Assembly (NCBI GenBank): GCA_943322985.2
Contig: CALPGA020000013.1
Span: forward strand, 1-33,445
Length of the DNA stretch: 33,445 nt
From: Candidatus Finniella inopinata
GTDB taxonomy: Bacteria > Pseudomonadota > Alphaproteobacteria > Paracaedibacterales > CAITNM01
Direction of reading: 5' to 3'
Below the pieces are notes generated by a model. That model was not told the DNA's origin. It was given only the letters and a program-made list of their open reading frames with translations, and searched no databases. The position numbers and the translations under genes were made by a program. Below are positions 14,677-23,400 of the stretch, in pieces; the stretch's first letter is position 1; the number at the start of each line of letters is the position of its first letter.

Positions 14677-15681
14677 AAATTTTCTAATAAAAAAACCAGA
14701 TCTAAACAATAAAACAATTTTGGTAACAGGTGGAACTGGGTCATTTGGCAACCAGTTTGTGCAAACTATCATTGATAACTATGCTCCCAAAAAACTAATT
14801 ATTTTTCAAGGGATGAGCTAAAACAATACGAAATGGCTCAGAAATTCTCAGAGTCTAAATATCCATTCATGCGCTATTTTATTGGTGATGTTCGAGATTA
14901 TAGTCGCTTAGAAATGGCTTTGCGTGGTGTTGATATTGTGATTCACGCAGCAGCTTTAAAACATGTGACGATTGCGGAATATAATCCTTACGAGTGCATC
15001 AACACAAATGTTATTGGTGCAGAAAATCTTGCTCGCGCGTCTCTTCGGAATGGTGTCAGTCACGTTCTAGCGCTTTCTACAGATAAAGCAGTGAGTCCTA
15101 TTAATTTGTATGGTGCCAGCAAGCTTGCCGCAGAAAAAATTTTTATTGCTGCTAATAATATACGTGGAACTGATCCCACGATATTTTCGGTTGTGCGTTA
15201 TGGAAACGTTGTTGGGTCACGTGGAAGCGTTGTTCCTTTTTTTAAAAAGTTGTTAATAGAAGGTGTAAAATCGTTACCTATAACTGATAACGAAATGACG
15301 CGTTTTTGGATTACCTTGCAACAAGGTGTGGATTTTATTTTATCTAATTTGGCATTAATGCAGGGAGGGGAAATTTTTATTCCAAAGATTCCAAGCATGA
15401 AAATTACAGATTTAGCAGAGGCTATTCAGCCAGGTATTGCAACGCACGAAATTGGCATTCGTCCAGGTGAAAAATTACATGAATGCATGATTACATCTGA
15501 TGAGGCATTGCAAACAGTTCAAATGGATGACCGCTATGCGATTCTTCCATCGTTTGTGAATTTAAATGCTTGGAAGTGTGGTGTAGAGACAGCTCCTGTT
15601 GCAAAAAGAATGATTTATTCAAGTGAAACAAATACGGAATGGCTTAATACAAATCAACTTACAAAAATGATTGATAGTTAA
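14669..15681 (+). pseudogene. pseB: PseB-like UDP-GlcNAc 4,6-dehydratase, frameshifted
   Basis: The first half reads from ATG 14669 with the NAD-binding V-T-G-G-T-G-S-F-G segment and reaches K-K-L-I-I-F, then hits TAA at 14819. One extra T in the run 14802-14806 would restore S-R-D-E-L-K-Q-Y-E-M-A, a PseB/FlaA1 hallmark, and join the second reading frame, which runs to 15681. That half has A-A-A-L-K-H-V, S-T-D-K-A-V-S-P-I-N-L-Y-G-A-S-K (the Y-x-x-x-K site) and G-N-V-V-G-S-R-G-S-V. Intact PseB inverts and dehydrates UDP-GlcNAc as the first step to pseudaminic acid. As written the gene is broken. A sequencing error in the T run or slippage during expression are the alternatives. The start overlaps the aminotransferase stop by 8 bases. 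Confidence 0.85.
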
Positions 15682-15682
15682 T

Positions 15683-15979
15683 ATGATTCCTTACGGTCGA
15701 CATTCTATTGATCAAAGCGATATTGATGCTGTTGTTCGGGTGTTGCAGGGCGGTTGGTTAACTTGTGGTCCGATTGTTGAGGCATTTGAGCAAAAACTAG
15801 AAAAAATTGTTAATGCAAAATATGCAATCTCTTCTTCTAATGGCACAACAGCTTTGCATTTGGCTATGGTGGCTTTGGGTGTGCGAGCTGGAGATGTTGT
15901 GTTAGTTCCAGCTATTACTTTTCTAGCGTCTGCCAATGCTGCGCGTTATGTGGGGGCCGATGTCGTTTTTGTTGATTAG
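15683..15979 (+). pseudogene. pseC: PseC-like aminotransferase, N-terminal fragment
   Basis: Only 98 codons remain of an enzyme normally about 380 residues long. The opening I-P-Y-G-R-H-S-I-D, the G-G-W-L-T-C-G-P turn and the S-S-S-N-G-T-T-A-L-H-L-A segment are typical of PseC, which aminates the PseB product. The frame ends at TAG 15977-15979 straight after G-A-D-V-V-F-V-D, before the PLP lysine, so the fragment cannot be active. The ATG lies one base after the PseB-like stop, as in intact pseBC operons. Sequence beyond the stop encodes something unrelated, which points to a deletion junction rather than a point mutation. Confidence 0.8.
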
Positions 15980-16107
15980 GAGAGGATGTATCTAAACAAT
16001 TAGAAAAAATATACGCTGTCAACTTAGATGAAATAAATAAAAAAAATGAAATTTTTTGGGAAAACTTTCTGCGTCAGATTTTAAATAAAAATAATATTAA
16101 GGTCGTT

Positions 16108-16995
16108 ATGTTTAGTAATGATGATTCAGGTTATTATTTAGGCATGAGAAAATCAGTTCAAAATGTAGGTGTGCCGTGCATAAATTATTACTATGAGCAC
16201 TATACATTGCCATATATGAAAGCAATTAACATTTCATACAAACAATCATACAACTTGAACTATAAGGGAGACGCTCTTTTTTTGTGGAATGACCATGCCG
16301 CTTTAGCATATATAGAGTTTAATAGGTGTCCAAAAGAAAAATGTTATGCTATAGGCGCTCCAAGATTTGATAGATGGCTTCATAGTAAAAACCAACAGGA
16401 AAATATTATCACTTTAATGGCTTATCCTGGTCCTGAATACATGGCTGAATTTAATCACTGGGATGTTATGATTATTTTGAATTATCTATCGAAAAAGTAT
16501 AGCCATTATAAGTTTTATGTAAAATGTAAAAATAGTTTTCAAGAGCATTGCTTAGGGATATATGCATACAAATCTGGATGGAATAATTTAATTATAGATT
16601 CTAAAATTGACAACGTAGATTTAATGTCAAAATCTAAAGTTATTATTGGTTTAAATTCTCTTTCTATTCTGGAAGGACTACTAACAAAAGCGTGTTTAGT
16701 AAATCCTTTTTGGGGGGATGCATGCCTTCCTGATAATTTATTGCAGATAGACCCTAACGACGATCTTGTAAAAAAGTGTTTCGCATTTCCTGACTCAAGA
16801 GAAAAAATGTGTGATATTATTGAGGATGTTATACTAGCTCGCAATTATGTGGATATTGACATGCAATCAAGATTAAAGCTTTTTAACAACTATATAAGAT
16901 TTGACTCTGATGACAGCTGCACAGCAAAATTTGAGCACATTGTAGTTTCTTTAATAGAAAAAGAAGAAAAACATCATATCTCAAGGTTATTATGA
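16108..16995 (+). CDS. Glycosyltransferase-like protein, probably 5'-truncated
   Basis: The frame is open from 15976 but has no ATG, GTG or TTG before 16108. The upstream 44 codons read like ordinary protein, so the true N-terminus is probably lost at the pseC junction. The part from 16108 (295 residues) looks like the C-terminal two-thirds of a GT-B type polysaccharide transferase: an I-G-A-P-R-F-D-R-W element, then K-S-K-V-I-I-G-L-N-S-L-S-I-L-E-G-L, the pattern around the donor-binding site of capsule transferases. Codon choice looks more AT-rich than the genes before it. The assignment is tentative and the protein may be inactive. Confidence 0.45.
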   Translation: MFSNDDSGYYLGMRKSVQNVGVPCINYYYEHYTLPYMKAINISYKQSYNLNYKGDALFLWNDHAALAYIEFNRCPKEKCYAIGAPRFDRWLHSKNQQENIITLMAYPGPEYMAEFNHWDVMIILNYLSKKYSHYKFYVKCKNSFQEHCLGIYAYKSGWNNLIIDSKIDNVDLMSKSKVIIGLNSLSILEGLLTKACLVNPFWGDACLPDNLLQIDPNDDLVKKCFAFPDSREKMCDIIEDVILARNYVDIDMQSRLKLFNNYIRFDSDDSCTAKFEHIVVSLIEKEEKHHISRLL

Positions 16996-17032
16996 TTATT
17001 TATTATTTTTTCGCCTTTTATGGTAGTTCAAA

Positions 17033-18040
17033 GTGACCTATTTTATAAAAAATTTCGATGAAATAACTTCTCATGAATGGGATAGCTACGTTGAAAATCA
17101 TCAAAATAGCTGGCTTTGGCACACTTCTGATTTTATCAAAGCAAAAAATAGTTGGCATGGTCATTCTAATCAAAGCTTTGGAATATATGATTTTTCCCAA
17201 AATATCGTTGGAATTTTCCCTCTGCATTTAATAGAAAGCAAAATATTTAGAATCTTTAATGCCCCAATCTTAGATAATATTGGTGGGTGGCTGACAGATG
17301 ATAAAACTAATAATGCTTGTTATTCTCAGATTCTAATTAACGAATTTTCAAAAAAATTATCAAAGTTTTCTTGTTTGGCTGGAAATATCAATTTTTCTAC
17401 GGCATCACTCAATCAGGGCATAGATCCGTTGTTTGTCCATGGGCTTTCTGGAAATAGAGCATACATAAGCGCTATAGATTTAGCTCGCTCTTCTGAGGAT
17501 ATTTGGAAAGGCTTTAGGAAAGGTCATAAGTCTGAAATAAAGAAAGCTGAAAATAACAATATTACCTTTAAATTAGCCTTACCAGAGGATTTAGAATGTT
17601 ACTGTGATATGCATAAAAAAGTTTATGCTAAATCAGACCTGCTTCCTCATAATAAAAAATATTTTGAACGGATATTTAATATATTGCTTCCAAAGAATAA
17701 CGCCATTGTTGGGATTGCTCTTTTAAATGGAAAACCGATTGCAATGGCTAACTATGGTGCTTACAAAGGGAAAGCAGTTTATTGGACAGGAGCCTGTTTT
17801 GATGATGCCTATAAAGTTGGGGCGAACCACTTTTTGCACTGGAAAATGATTCAACATTTACAAGATATAAATATTTCCTGGCTTGACATGGGGGAAATTT
17901 TTTACCAGCATTTCAGCTCCAAAATACAAGGAATCTCAAATTTTAAAATAGGATTTGGTGGAAAATTTTTTCCTATTTATAAGGGGTCCATAAGTTCCAT
18001 TTCAAAATGGTTGAAAGCTTATCAAGTGATTTGGGGTTGA
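17033..18040 (+). CDS. FemAB/GNAT-like acyl- or aminoacyltransferase (BioF2-type)
   Basis: This 335-residue protein has the look of the GNAT-related FemAB/BioF2-like family. The W-D-S-Y-V-E-N-H opening leads to an F-R-K-G-H-K-S-E-I-K-K-A-E segment in the middle. A C-terminal half carries N-G-K-P-I-A-M-A, Y-W-T-G-A-C and G-A-N-H-F-L-H-W-K-M-I. In exopolysaccharide clusters such proteins usually add an acyl or amino-acid group to a sugar; the substrate here is unknown. The start is the GTG at 17033, because a TAG lies six bases upstream in the same frame and there is no other early start. A 37-base gap separates it from the upstream gene, unlike most junctions in this cluster. Confidence 0.65.
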   Translation: MTYFIKNFDEITSHEWDSYVENHQNSWLWHTSDFIKAKNSWHGHSNQSFGIYDFSQNIVGIFPLHLIESKIFRIFNAPILDNIGGWLTDDKTNNACYSQILINEFSKKLSKFSCLAGNINFSTASLNQGIDPLFVHGLSGNRAYISAIDLARSSEDIWKGFRKGHKSEIKKAENNNITFKLALPEDLECYCDMHKKVYAKSDLLPHNKKYFERIFNILLPKNNAIVGIALLNGKPIAMANYGAYKGKAVYWTGACFDDAYKVGANHFLHWKMIQHLQDINISWLDMGEIFYQHFSSKIQGISNFKIGFGGKFFPIYKGSISSISKWLKAYQVIWG

Positions 18041-18042
18041 GT

Positions 18043-18795
18043 ATGCAAAAAGAATATACCTCAGATCTTATCCACAATGAATTAATTTCTTCATATGGTT
18101 TTCAGATCGATAAGCATTTTTCTTCTGAATTAAAGTATGAAATTCTTAAAAAATACACAAAAATAGCTGATGATCTCTTAGATGCGGGATGTGCAAATGG
18201 TTTATTTACTTTTGCTATAAGCAATGCATGTTGTAATGTTCAAGGTATTGATATCAATCAAAATTTTATAAATTTAGCTACTCAAAAAAAGAAAGATTTT
18301 AAAGTTCAAAATGTAATTTTTTCTTTTGGTGATTTGGAGGACATTCCATTTTCTTCTTTTATTTTTGACTTGGTATATAGTTATTCTGTACTTGTGTTGT
18401 TAGAAAATATTAGCAAGGCTATTAGTGAATGCGTGCGTGTCACAAAGAAAGATGGAATAGTAATATTGGATATTACAGGAAAGTATAATTTGTCTCAAAG
18501 ATTTTGGAAAAAATATTACGTTTCTAAAGGACATTTTTCCTTTAATGCTCTTTCTTGGGATGAGGTCAAAAATGTTTGTGCAATTAATAATTTAAAAATT
18601 ATTGAATCTCACGCACTTGGTTTTTTGGATCAATGGAAATATCTCCCTTTAATTTCTAGAGTGGCTTCAAAGCTAAATTTCATTGATAAAATTTTTCATT
18701 TTTCAAAAAATAGTGATTTGGATTATAAGGTATCTAATTTAAAAATTTTTAAGCCTTTTGCGAATCGGTGGTATATCGTATGTCAGAAAATATAA
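18043..18795 (+). CDS. Class I SAM-dependent methyltransferase
   Basis: This 250-residue methyltransferase carries motif I L-L-D-A-G-C-A-N-G-L, then G-I-D-I-N-Q-N-F and G-D-L-E-D-I-P-F-S. The middle G of the usual G-C-G-x-G is replaced by Ala (G-C-A-N-G), a tolerated variant in this fold. The ATG at 18043, two bases after the upstream stop and following GGGGTTGAG, is preferred to an in-frame ATG at 18007 that would lie inside the upstream gene. It overlaps the next gene by 16 bases. First of three methyltransferase genes in a row; target unknown, presumably a glycan. Confidence 0.7.
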   Translation: MQKEYTSDLIHNELISSYGFQIDKHFSSELKYEILKKYTKIADDLLDAGCANGLFTFAISNACCNVQGIDINQNFINLATQKKKDFKVQNVIFSFGDLEDIPFSSFIFDLVYSYSVLVLLENISKAISECVRVTKKDGIVILDITGKYNLSQRFWKKYYVSKGHFSFNALSWDEVKNVCAINNLKIIESHALGFLDQWKYLPLISRVASKLNFIDKIFHFSKNSDLDYKVSNLKIFKPFANRWYIVCQKI

Positions 18796-19622
18796 AATTT
18801 AATAAAGTTTCCCCTTTTTGTTGTTTCGGAGGAAAAGAGACTGAGTGCTTTGAATCTATTCCTATTCTTGTTCGGAATTATGCTGATATTCGATCTCATA
18901 TTGAAGATGCAAAAGTAAATGGGAAAAAAGAATGGTATGAAAGCTCTCAAGAAGCTATATGGTCTGGACCATATCGTCATCACCTACTTAAAAGGAAAGA
19001 GTACGTTCAGCATATTTTAAAAAATTACGCTGCTAAAAATACGATAAATTCTCTTTTAGATCTAGGTTGTGGAGATGGTGCTAATTTTAAATGGTTAAAA
19101 AACTATGCAGAAAATTTATATGGTTCTGACTACAACATAGCTCGCCTTGTTCGTGCTAAAAATAGAAATATTGCAAAAGAGGTCGTTCTTGCGGATGTAA
19201 CTGATTATGCTGCAAATGAAGGGGCTTTCGATGTTATTTTCTTTAATCATGTGCTTGAGCATATTCCAGATGATACAAAAGCACTTTCAGAAGTTCATCG
19301 AGTATTAAAAAAAGGAGGAATTTGTATTCTTGGTATTCCTAATGAAGGGGCATTTTGGTGGCAACTTGCTTACAAATTACAGCCAAATTCACTAAAAACA
19401 ACGGATCATGTTCACTTTTATACGATTAAAAGTATTTCTGAAAAAATCAAAGCGGCTGGCTTTACGATTAAAGAGATTAAGCGCCTGGGTTGGGGCATCC
19501 CTCATTGGGATTTGGATTCTAGGTTAAGGGGTTACAAAATTTTGGACGATCTTTTTGAGTTCTTTGGGAAAATATTTATTCCCAATCAAGCATCAAGTTT
19601 ATATTTTATTATTGAAAAGTAA
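18780..19622 (+). CDS. Class I SAM-dependent methyltransferase
   Basis: This 280-residue protein has motif I L-L-D-L-G-C-G-D-G-A, the acidic G-S-D-Y-N ribose-binding position, F-N-H-V-L-E-H-I-P-D and R-V-L-K-K-G-G, a complete Methyltransf_11-type core. An N-terminal extension of about 90 residues precedes the core and contains a Cys-Cys pair. The start is ATG 18780, inside the end of the previous gene; an in-frame GTG at 18768 would add four residues. Second of three tandem methyltransferases. The three are clearly diverged from each other, so this is not a recent duplication. Confidence 0.72.
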   Translation: MSENIKFNKVSPFCCFGGKETECFESIPILVRNYADIRSHIEDAKVNGKKEWYESSQEAIWSGPYRHHLLKRKEYVQHILKNYAAKNTINSLLDLGCGDGANFKWLKNYAENLYGSDYNIARLVRAKNRNIAKEVVLADVTDYAANEGAFDVIFFNHVLEHIPDDTKALSEVHRVLKKGGICILGIPNEGAFWWQLAYKLQPNSLKTTDHVHFYTIKSISEKIKAAGFTIKEIKRLGWGIPHWDLDSRLRGYKILDDLFEFFGKIFIPNQASSLYFIIEK

Positions 19623-19626
19623 GGCA

Positions 19627-20445
19627 ATGAGTGCAATAGAAAGCAAAATAAGGAAGCATCTTTTTAAGCAGTATGAGGGTATATTTCTTCCTCAACAAAT
19701 TGATAAGCATGTCAATAATTACGTCCAGAACGTTCAAAGTGACTACCTAATACAGAAAATAACACCTTTTATTGTTACTGGTAAAATCTTAGACATCGGC
19801 TCTGGTTACGGGAGCTTTGTTTTGTCAGCACTTCAAAATGGGTATGATGCTTATGGAATTGAGGTTGAGGCTTTTGAGCACGAAATTTCAAAGGAAAGAG
19901 CTTCTAGCCAGAGTGTAGATCCTTGCAGATTTTCTCATGGATCTGCTCTCGCATTGCCATATTCTGATGAAACCTTTGATATGGTCTCTTTTTGGAATGT
20001 ACTTGAACATATCAGTGATTATAAACTTGCTTTGAAAGAAGCAAAAAGGGTTTTAAAACCAGGTGGATTAATTTTTATTATTGCACCTAACTATTGCTCT
20101 TTCAGAAAAGAAGCGCATTACCATTTGCCATGGTTACCACTATTTCCAAAATCGTTAGCACGGTTATATTTGAAGGCTTTCGATCGTAAAACTAGTTTTC
20201 TGGATGATTACATTTTTTATGTAACTAATTTTGGGGTTAAAAGATTTTTAAAATCCCAAGAGTTATCAATTTCAGTAGACATTAATGAAAAAATATCGAA
20301 AGGCTATGCTTTTCAATCCTCTAAAATCAATTTTCTGGTTTCACTTTGCAGAAGATTTAAAATGGAAAAATTTTTAATAAAATTTATTTTTCTAGTGAAA
20401 ACTAATCCTTTGGCACATTCGATTGATTTAATAGTAAAAAAATGA
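19627..20445 (+). CDS. Class I SAM-dependent methyltransferase
   Basis: This 272-residue enzyme has motif I I-L-D-I-G-S-G-Y-G-S, G-I-E-V-E in the ribose-binding loop, F-W-N-V-L-E-H-I-S-D and R-V-L-K-P-G-G. After the core it has an H-Y-H-L-P-W-L-P-L-F-P-K stretch seen in sugar or lipid-linked glycan methyltransferases. ATG 19627 follows AAGG and lies four bases after the previous stop. An upstream in-frame ATG (19555) would start inside the neighbour. The last bases overlap the next gene by ATGA. Third of the tandem set; target not identifiable. Confidence 0.72.
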   Translation: MSAIESKIRKHLFKQYEGIFLPQQIDKHVNNYVQNVQSDYLIQKITPFIVTGKILDIGSGYGSFVLSALQNGYDAYGIEVEAFEHEISKERASSQSVDPCRFSHGSALALPYSDETFDMVSFWNVLEHISDYKLALKEAKRVLKPGGLIFIIAPNYCSFRKEAHYHLPWLPLFPKSLARLYLKAFDRKTSFLDDYIFYVTNFGVKRFLKSQELSISVDINEKISKGYAFQSSKINFLVSLCRRFKMEKFLIKFIFLVKTNPLAHSIDLIVKK

Positions 20446-21605
20446 CAAAAAAACTTCTAATTATATCTTCTGACTATATATCATCATGGATTGAGAAGGG
20501 AGAAGTGGTCCCTAGGTATTACAATCCGGGGAATTTTTTTGAAGAAGTGCACATCATGATGACTAATGATGATAAGCCTGACCCTTTTCTTTTGCAGTCG
20601 ATGGTGGGGAGCGCAAAGTTATTTATTTACAATTGCCCTGAACCAAAAAAATTTTTCAAAAAAACACTGGGGTGGCAGCCATTTTTGATGAAAAAATGGG
20701 CAGATGAAGCAATTGTTATTGCTAGAAAAATCCAGCCTAGCTTAGTGCGGTGTTATGGTCTCCACCTTAATACTTTTTTAGGGGCTAAAATTAAACAAAT
20801 TCTGGAAGTTCCTTTCATTACAAGTCTTCATGGAAATCCAGATGTTGATTACTTTCGTGGCAGATTAGCAAAAAATTTGAAAGATAAGATTATTGGAAAA
20901 TGCCAAGAAAAACTAGAAAAATTTTGTCTCAGATTTTTGGATCATGTGATTGCAGTTTATTCACCCGTTGAATCTTATTTAAAAAAAAATAGGGTGAAGT
21001 CTTATTCAGTTATTCATAATGTTGTTGGTTTGGGGTTGAGCAAAAAGCAAGATTATTCTATTGATCCTGAAAAAATCAACCTTCTTTGTGTGGGGCGTCA
21101 GACCTATCTTCAGAAGGATCCAGTTAATATTATCAGAGCCATTTCATTTTTAAAAAATGCGCATTTAACATTAGTAGGTGATGGTGACTTGCATGACGCA
21201 CTTGTTAATCTTGCGCGTGATTTAAGGTGTGATCACCGTGTTACATTTATAAAAACGATGAATAATAAGGACCTGATTTTTTTGATGAAAGATATTGATA
21301 TTTATATCTATCACTCTATTAATTATGAAATAAGTAAAAGTTGTATTGAAGCTGCATTAGTTGGTCTTCCTATTATTCTTAATGATCGTTTTGGTCAGCC
21401 TGCCCAGGAGCTTAAAGATGCAAATTTTTATTTAGTAGAAGACTCTCCAAAAAGCTATAAAAATGCGATAGAAAAATTGTTGGCAGATAAAGAATTCAGA
21501 ATGAAGTTGGCTAAGGTTTCGCATAATTATGCACTACAGAATTGGGCACCGGAAATTACTGAGAAAAAATTAGTTGATCTGTATAAAAAGTATGTGAGCA
21601 TATGA
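20442..21605 (+). CDS. GT-B glycosyltransferase, family 4-like
   Basis: This 387-residue retaining-type GT-B protein has an N-terminal acceptor domain with F-I-T-S-L-H-G-N-P-D. A linker V-I-H-N-V-V-G leads to a donor domain with C-V-G-R-Q-T-Y-L-Q-K-D-P, L-V-G-D-G-D-L and K-S-C-I-E-A-A-L-V-G-L-P-I-I (the E-x7-E-like region, with only the first Glu obvious). It would transfer a sugar from a nucleotide donor to the growing lipid-linked chain at the cytoplasmic membrane face. Start and stop overlap neighbours by ATGA on both sides (methyltransferase before, WecB-like epimerase after). Donor sugar unknown; adjacency to the epimerase makes ManNAc a possibility. Confidence 0.75.
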   Translation: MTKKLLIISSDYISSWIEKGEVVPRYYNPGNFFEEVHIMMTNDDKPDPFLLQSMVGSAKLFIYNCPEPKKFFKKTLGWQPFLMKKWADEAIVIARKIQPSLVRCYGLHLNTFLGAKIKQILEVPFITSLHGNPDVDYFRGRLAKNLKDKIIGKCQEKLEKFCLRFLDHVIAVYSPVESYLKKNRVKSYSVIHNVVGLGLSKKQDYSIDPEKINLLCVGRQTYLQKDPVNIIRAISFLKNAHLTLVGDGDLHDALVNLARDLRCDHRVTFIKTMNNKDLIFLMKDIDIYIYHSINYEISKSCIEAALVGLPIILNDRFGQPAQELKDANFYLVEDSPKSYKNAIEKLLADKEFRMKLAKVSHNYALQNWAPEITEKKLVDLYKKYVSI

Positions 21606-22657
21606 AAACTATCCATCTTATCTGTGCTGCACGGCCAAATTTCATGAAAATAGCGCCACTGTATCATGCGCTCAAAAAAGAAAGCCGGTTTAAACTTGAA
21701 ATCGTGCATACGGGACAGCATTACGATTACCAAATGTCGCAAGCATTCTTTGATGATCTTAATTTACCTCTTCCTCATCATCATTTAGGGGTGGGTAGTG
21801 GCACACATGCCGAGCAAACAGCCCAAACTATGATTGCTTACGAAAAATTGTGCTTAGAAAAAAGAAAACCTGATTTAGTTGTGGTGGTGGGAGATGTTAA
21901 CGCAACTCTTGCATGCACAATAGCTGCTAAAAAAATACATTTACAAGTTGCACATTTAGAAGCAGGACTAAGAAGTTTTGATCGTACTATGCCTGAAGAG
22001 GTCAACAGGATTGTGGCCGATTCTATTAGTGACTACTACTGGACACCATCAGAAGATGCTAATGAGAATCTGCTCAAAGAAGGCGTAAGGCCAGAGCAGA
22101 TTAGTTTTGTTGGCAATATCATGATTGATACGTACTGCATGATGCAAAATAAGATTGAGCAAAAAGAAACTTACCATCAATTTGGGTTAAGCAGGCAAAA
22201 TTATGTGGTGTTAACGCTTCATCGTCCTGCTAATGTTGATTCGCTTGATAGGCTTGAGCTGACAATGGAAAAAATCAGACAAATAGATTTACCAGTAATT
22301 TTCCCAGTTCATCCGCGCACAAAAAAGAATCTCGAGCAAATTGAGCAGTTGCCAAAAAATCTAAAAATCATAGACCCGCAAGGATACATTGATTTTATGA
22401 GTCTTGTTTCAAATGCAGCCTATGTTATTTCAGATTCAGGTGGAATTCAAGAAGAGACTACTTACCTAGGTATTCCTTGTTTTACGTTAAGGGATACAAC
22501 AGAACGTCCAATTACAGTTACCGTGGGGTCAAATCAGTTGGTTAGTGTTGATAATCTTCTTGATAGAATTCAATATCCTAAAAAAGGTGAAATTCCTCCG
22601 TTATGGGATGGAAAAACAGCTGAGAGAATAAAAATATTAATTAGGGATAGATTATAA
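21602..22657 (+). CDS. wecB: UDP-N-acetylglucosamine 2-epimerase (non-hydrolysing), WecB-type
   Basis: This 351-residue protein has C-A-A-R-P-N-F-M-K-I-A-P near the N-terminus, H-T-G-Q-H-Y-D, V-V-G-D-V-N-A-T-L-A, H-L-E-A-G-L-R-S-F-D and M-P-E-E-V-N-R-I. The donor-site S-D-S-G-G-I-Q-E-E-T follows. It interconverts UDP-GlcNAc and UDP-ManNAc. The V-N-A-T and P-N-F-M-K forms match WecB better than the paralogue at 7987, which has T-N-S-T and P-Q-F-I-K. No UDP-ManNAc dehydrogenase (WecC) is next to it, so ManNAc itself may be the sugar used. It overlaps the upstream transferase by ATGA; the next gene's ATG follows its stop with no gap. Confidence 0.82.
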   Translation: MKTIHLICAARPNFMKIAPLYHALKKESRFKLEIVHTGQHYDYQMSQAFFDDLNLPLPHHHLGVGSGTHAEQTAQTMIAYEKLCLEKRKPDLVVVVGDVNATLACTIAAKKIHLQVAHLEAGLRSFDRTMPEEVNRIVADSISDYYWTPSEDANENLLKEGVRPEQISFVGNIMIDTYCMMQNKIEQKETYHQFGLSRQNYVVLTLHRPANVDSLDRLELTMEKIRQIDLPVIFPVHPRTKKNLEQIEQLPKNLKIIDPQGYIDFMSLVSNAAYVISDSGGIQEETTYLGIPCFTLRDTTERPITVTVGSNQLVSVDNLLDRIQYPKKGEIPPLWDGKTAERIKILIRDRL

Positions 22658-23392
22658 ATGTTTGTACATGAAAAAAACACTCAGTTTGAGGTGGATCAGA
22701 GAAAATTTTTTGATGAGCTAATAACAAAAGATTGGAACACATATAAAAATAAACTTTGGGATTTTACTAGAGCATATGAAGTAAAAAAAATAATTCAAAA
22801 AACAAACCCTAGTCGCATTCTTGATATAGGGTGTGGATGCGGTTTTCATGATCTGCTTTTTGCAAAAAGTTCAGGTGTAAAATATGTATTAGGAATTGAT
22901 TATTCAAAAGAAAGCATTAAGAAAGCTAATCAAGAGTACCCGCATCAAAAAGTGGAAAGAGTGTGTATAGACTTTTTGTCAGAAAGTGAAGGTATACTAA
23001 GTGATTTTGATCTCGCAGTTTCTTTTCAGGTGATAGAGCATTTGGAAGACTTTGAGCGTTTCCTTTCTCTGATGTCTTCAAAGGTCAAAAAGGGTGGATA
23101 TGTTGCAATTGCAACACCTAACTTTGATCGCTTTTCTAACCGTATTAGAAGATTTTTTGGTTATTCTTCTCAATTTTGCGATCCAATGCATTTTAGAGAG
23201 TTCAACTTACTGGAGCTTAAGAATTTGGGAAAAAATGCTCATCTTAACATGATAGATCATTTTGGTTATGCGCTGTCTTTAAATGCCTTTTTTAACTTTG
23301 ATAAATATATTCCGGCTAAGGTTAGATTTTATTTGGGAGCTGCAGTTCCTAGCATGGCTGAAGTAATTGTTATTATTTTTAAAAAACTATAA
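22658..23392 (+). CDS. Class I SAM-dependent methyltransferase (UbiG/Methyltransf_11-like)
   Basis: This 244-residue protein has motif I I-L-D-I-G-C-G-C-G-F, the acidic loop G-I-D-Y-S-K-E-S, F-Q-V-I-E-H-L-E-D and K-K-G-G-Y-V-A-I-A-T-P-N. The A-T-P-N-F-D-R-F-S-N-R segment and the following M-H-F-R-E-F are common in methyltransferases of polysaccharide loci. The ATG directly follows the TAA of the WecB-like gene, so the two are coupled. Target not identifiable from sequence. Confidence 0.73.
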   Translation: MFVHEKNTQFEVDQRKFFDELITKDWNTYKNKLWDFTRAYEVKKIIQKTNPSRILDIGCGCGFHDLLFAKSSGVKYVLGIDYSKESIKKANQEYPHQKVERVCIDFLSESEGILSDFDLAVSFQVIEHLEDFERFLSLMSSKVKKGGYVAIATPNFDRFSNRIRRFFGYSSQFCDPMHFREFNLLELKNLGKNAHLNMIDHFGYALSLNAFFNFDKYIPAKVRFYLGAAVPSMAEVIVIIFKKL

Positions 23393-23400
23393 GTCGTATA

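Noticed and set aside
13552-15979. Both aminotransferase genes belonging to one pathway
   Set aside because: The first has WbpE-type features and is intact. The second has a PseC-type opening and follows a PseB-like gene, so they belong to different pathways.
15978-16003. Strong AGGAGAGG followed by ATG at 15986, a possible new gene start
   Set aside because: The ribosome-binding site touches the ATG, and the frame stops after five codons. It would need a second frameshift to enter the downstream gene.
18043-20445. Three tandem methyltransferases as a recent duplication or repeat
   Set aside because: Their motifs and flanking regions differ strongly, and no DNA-level repeat is evident.
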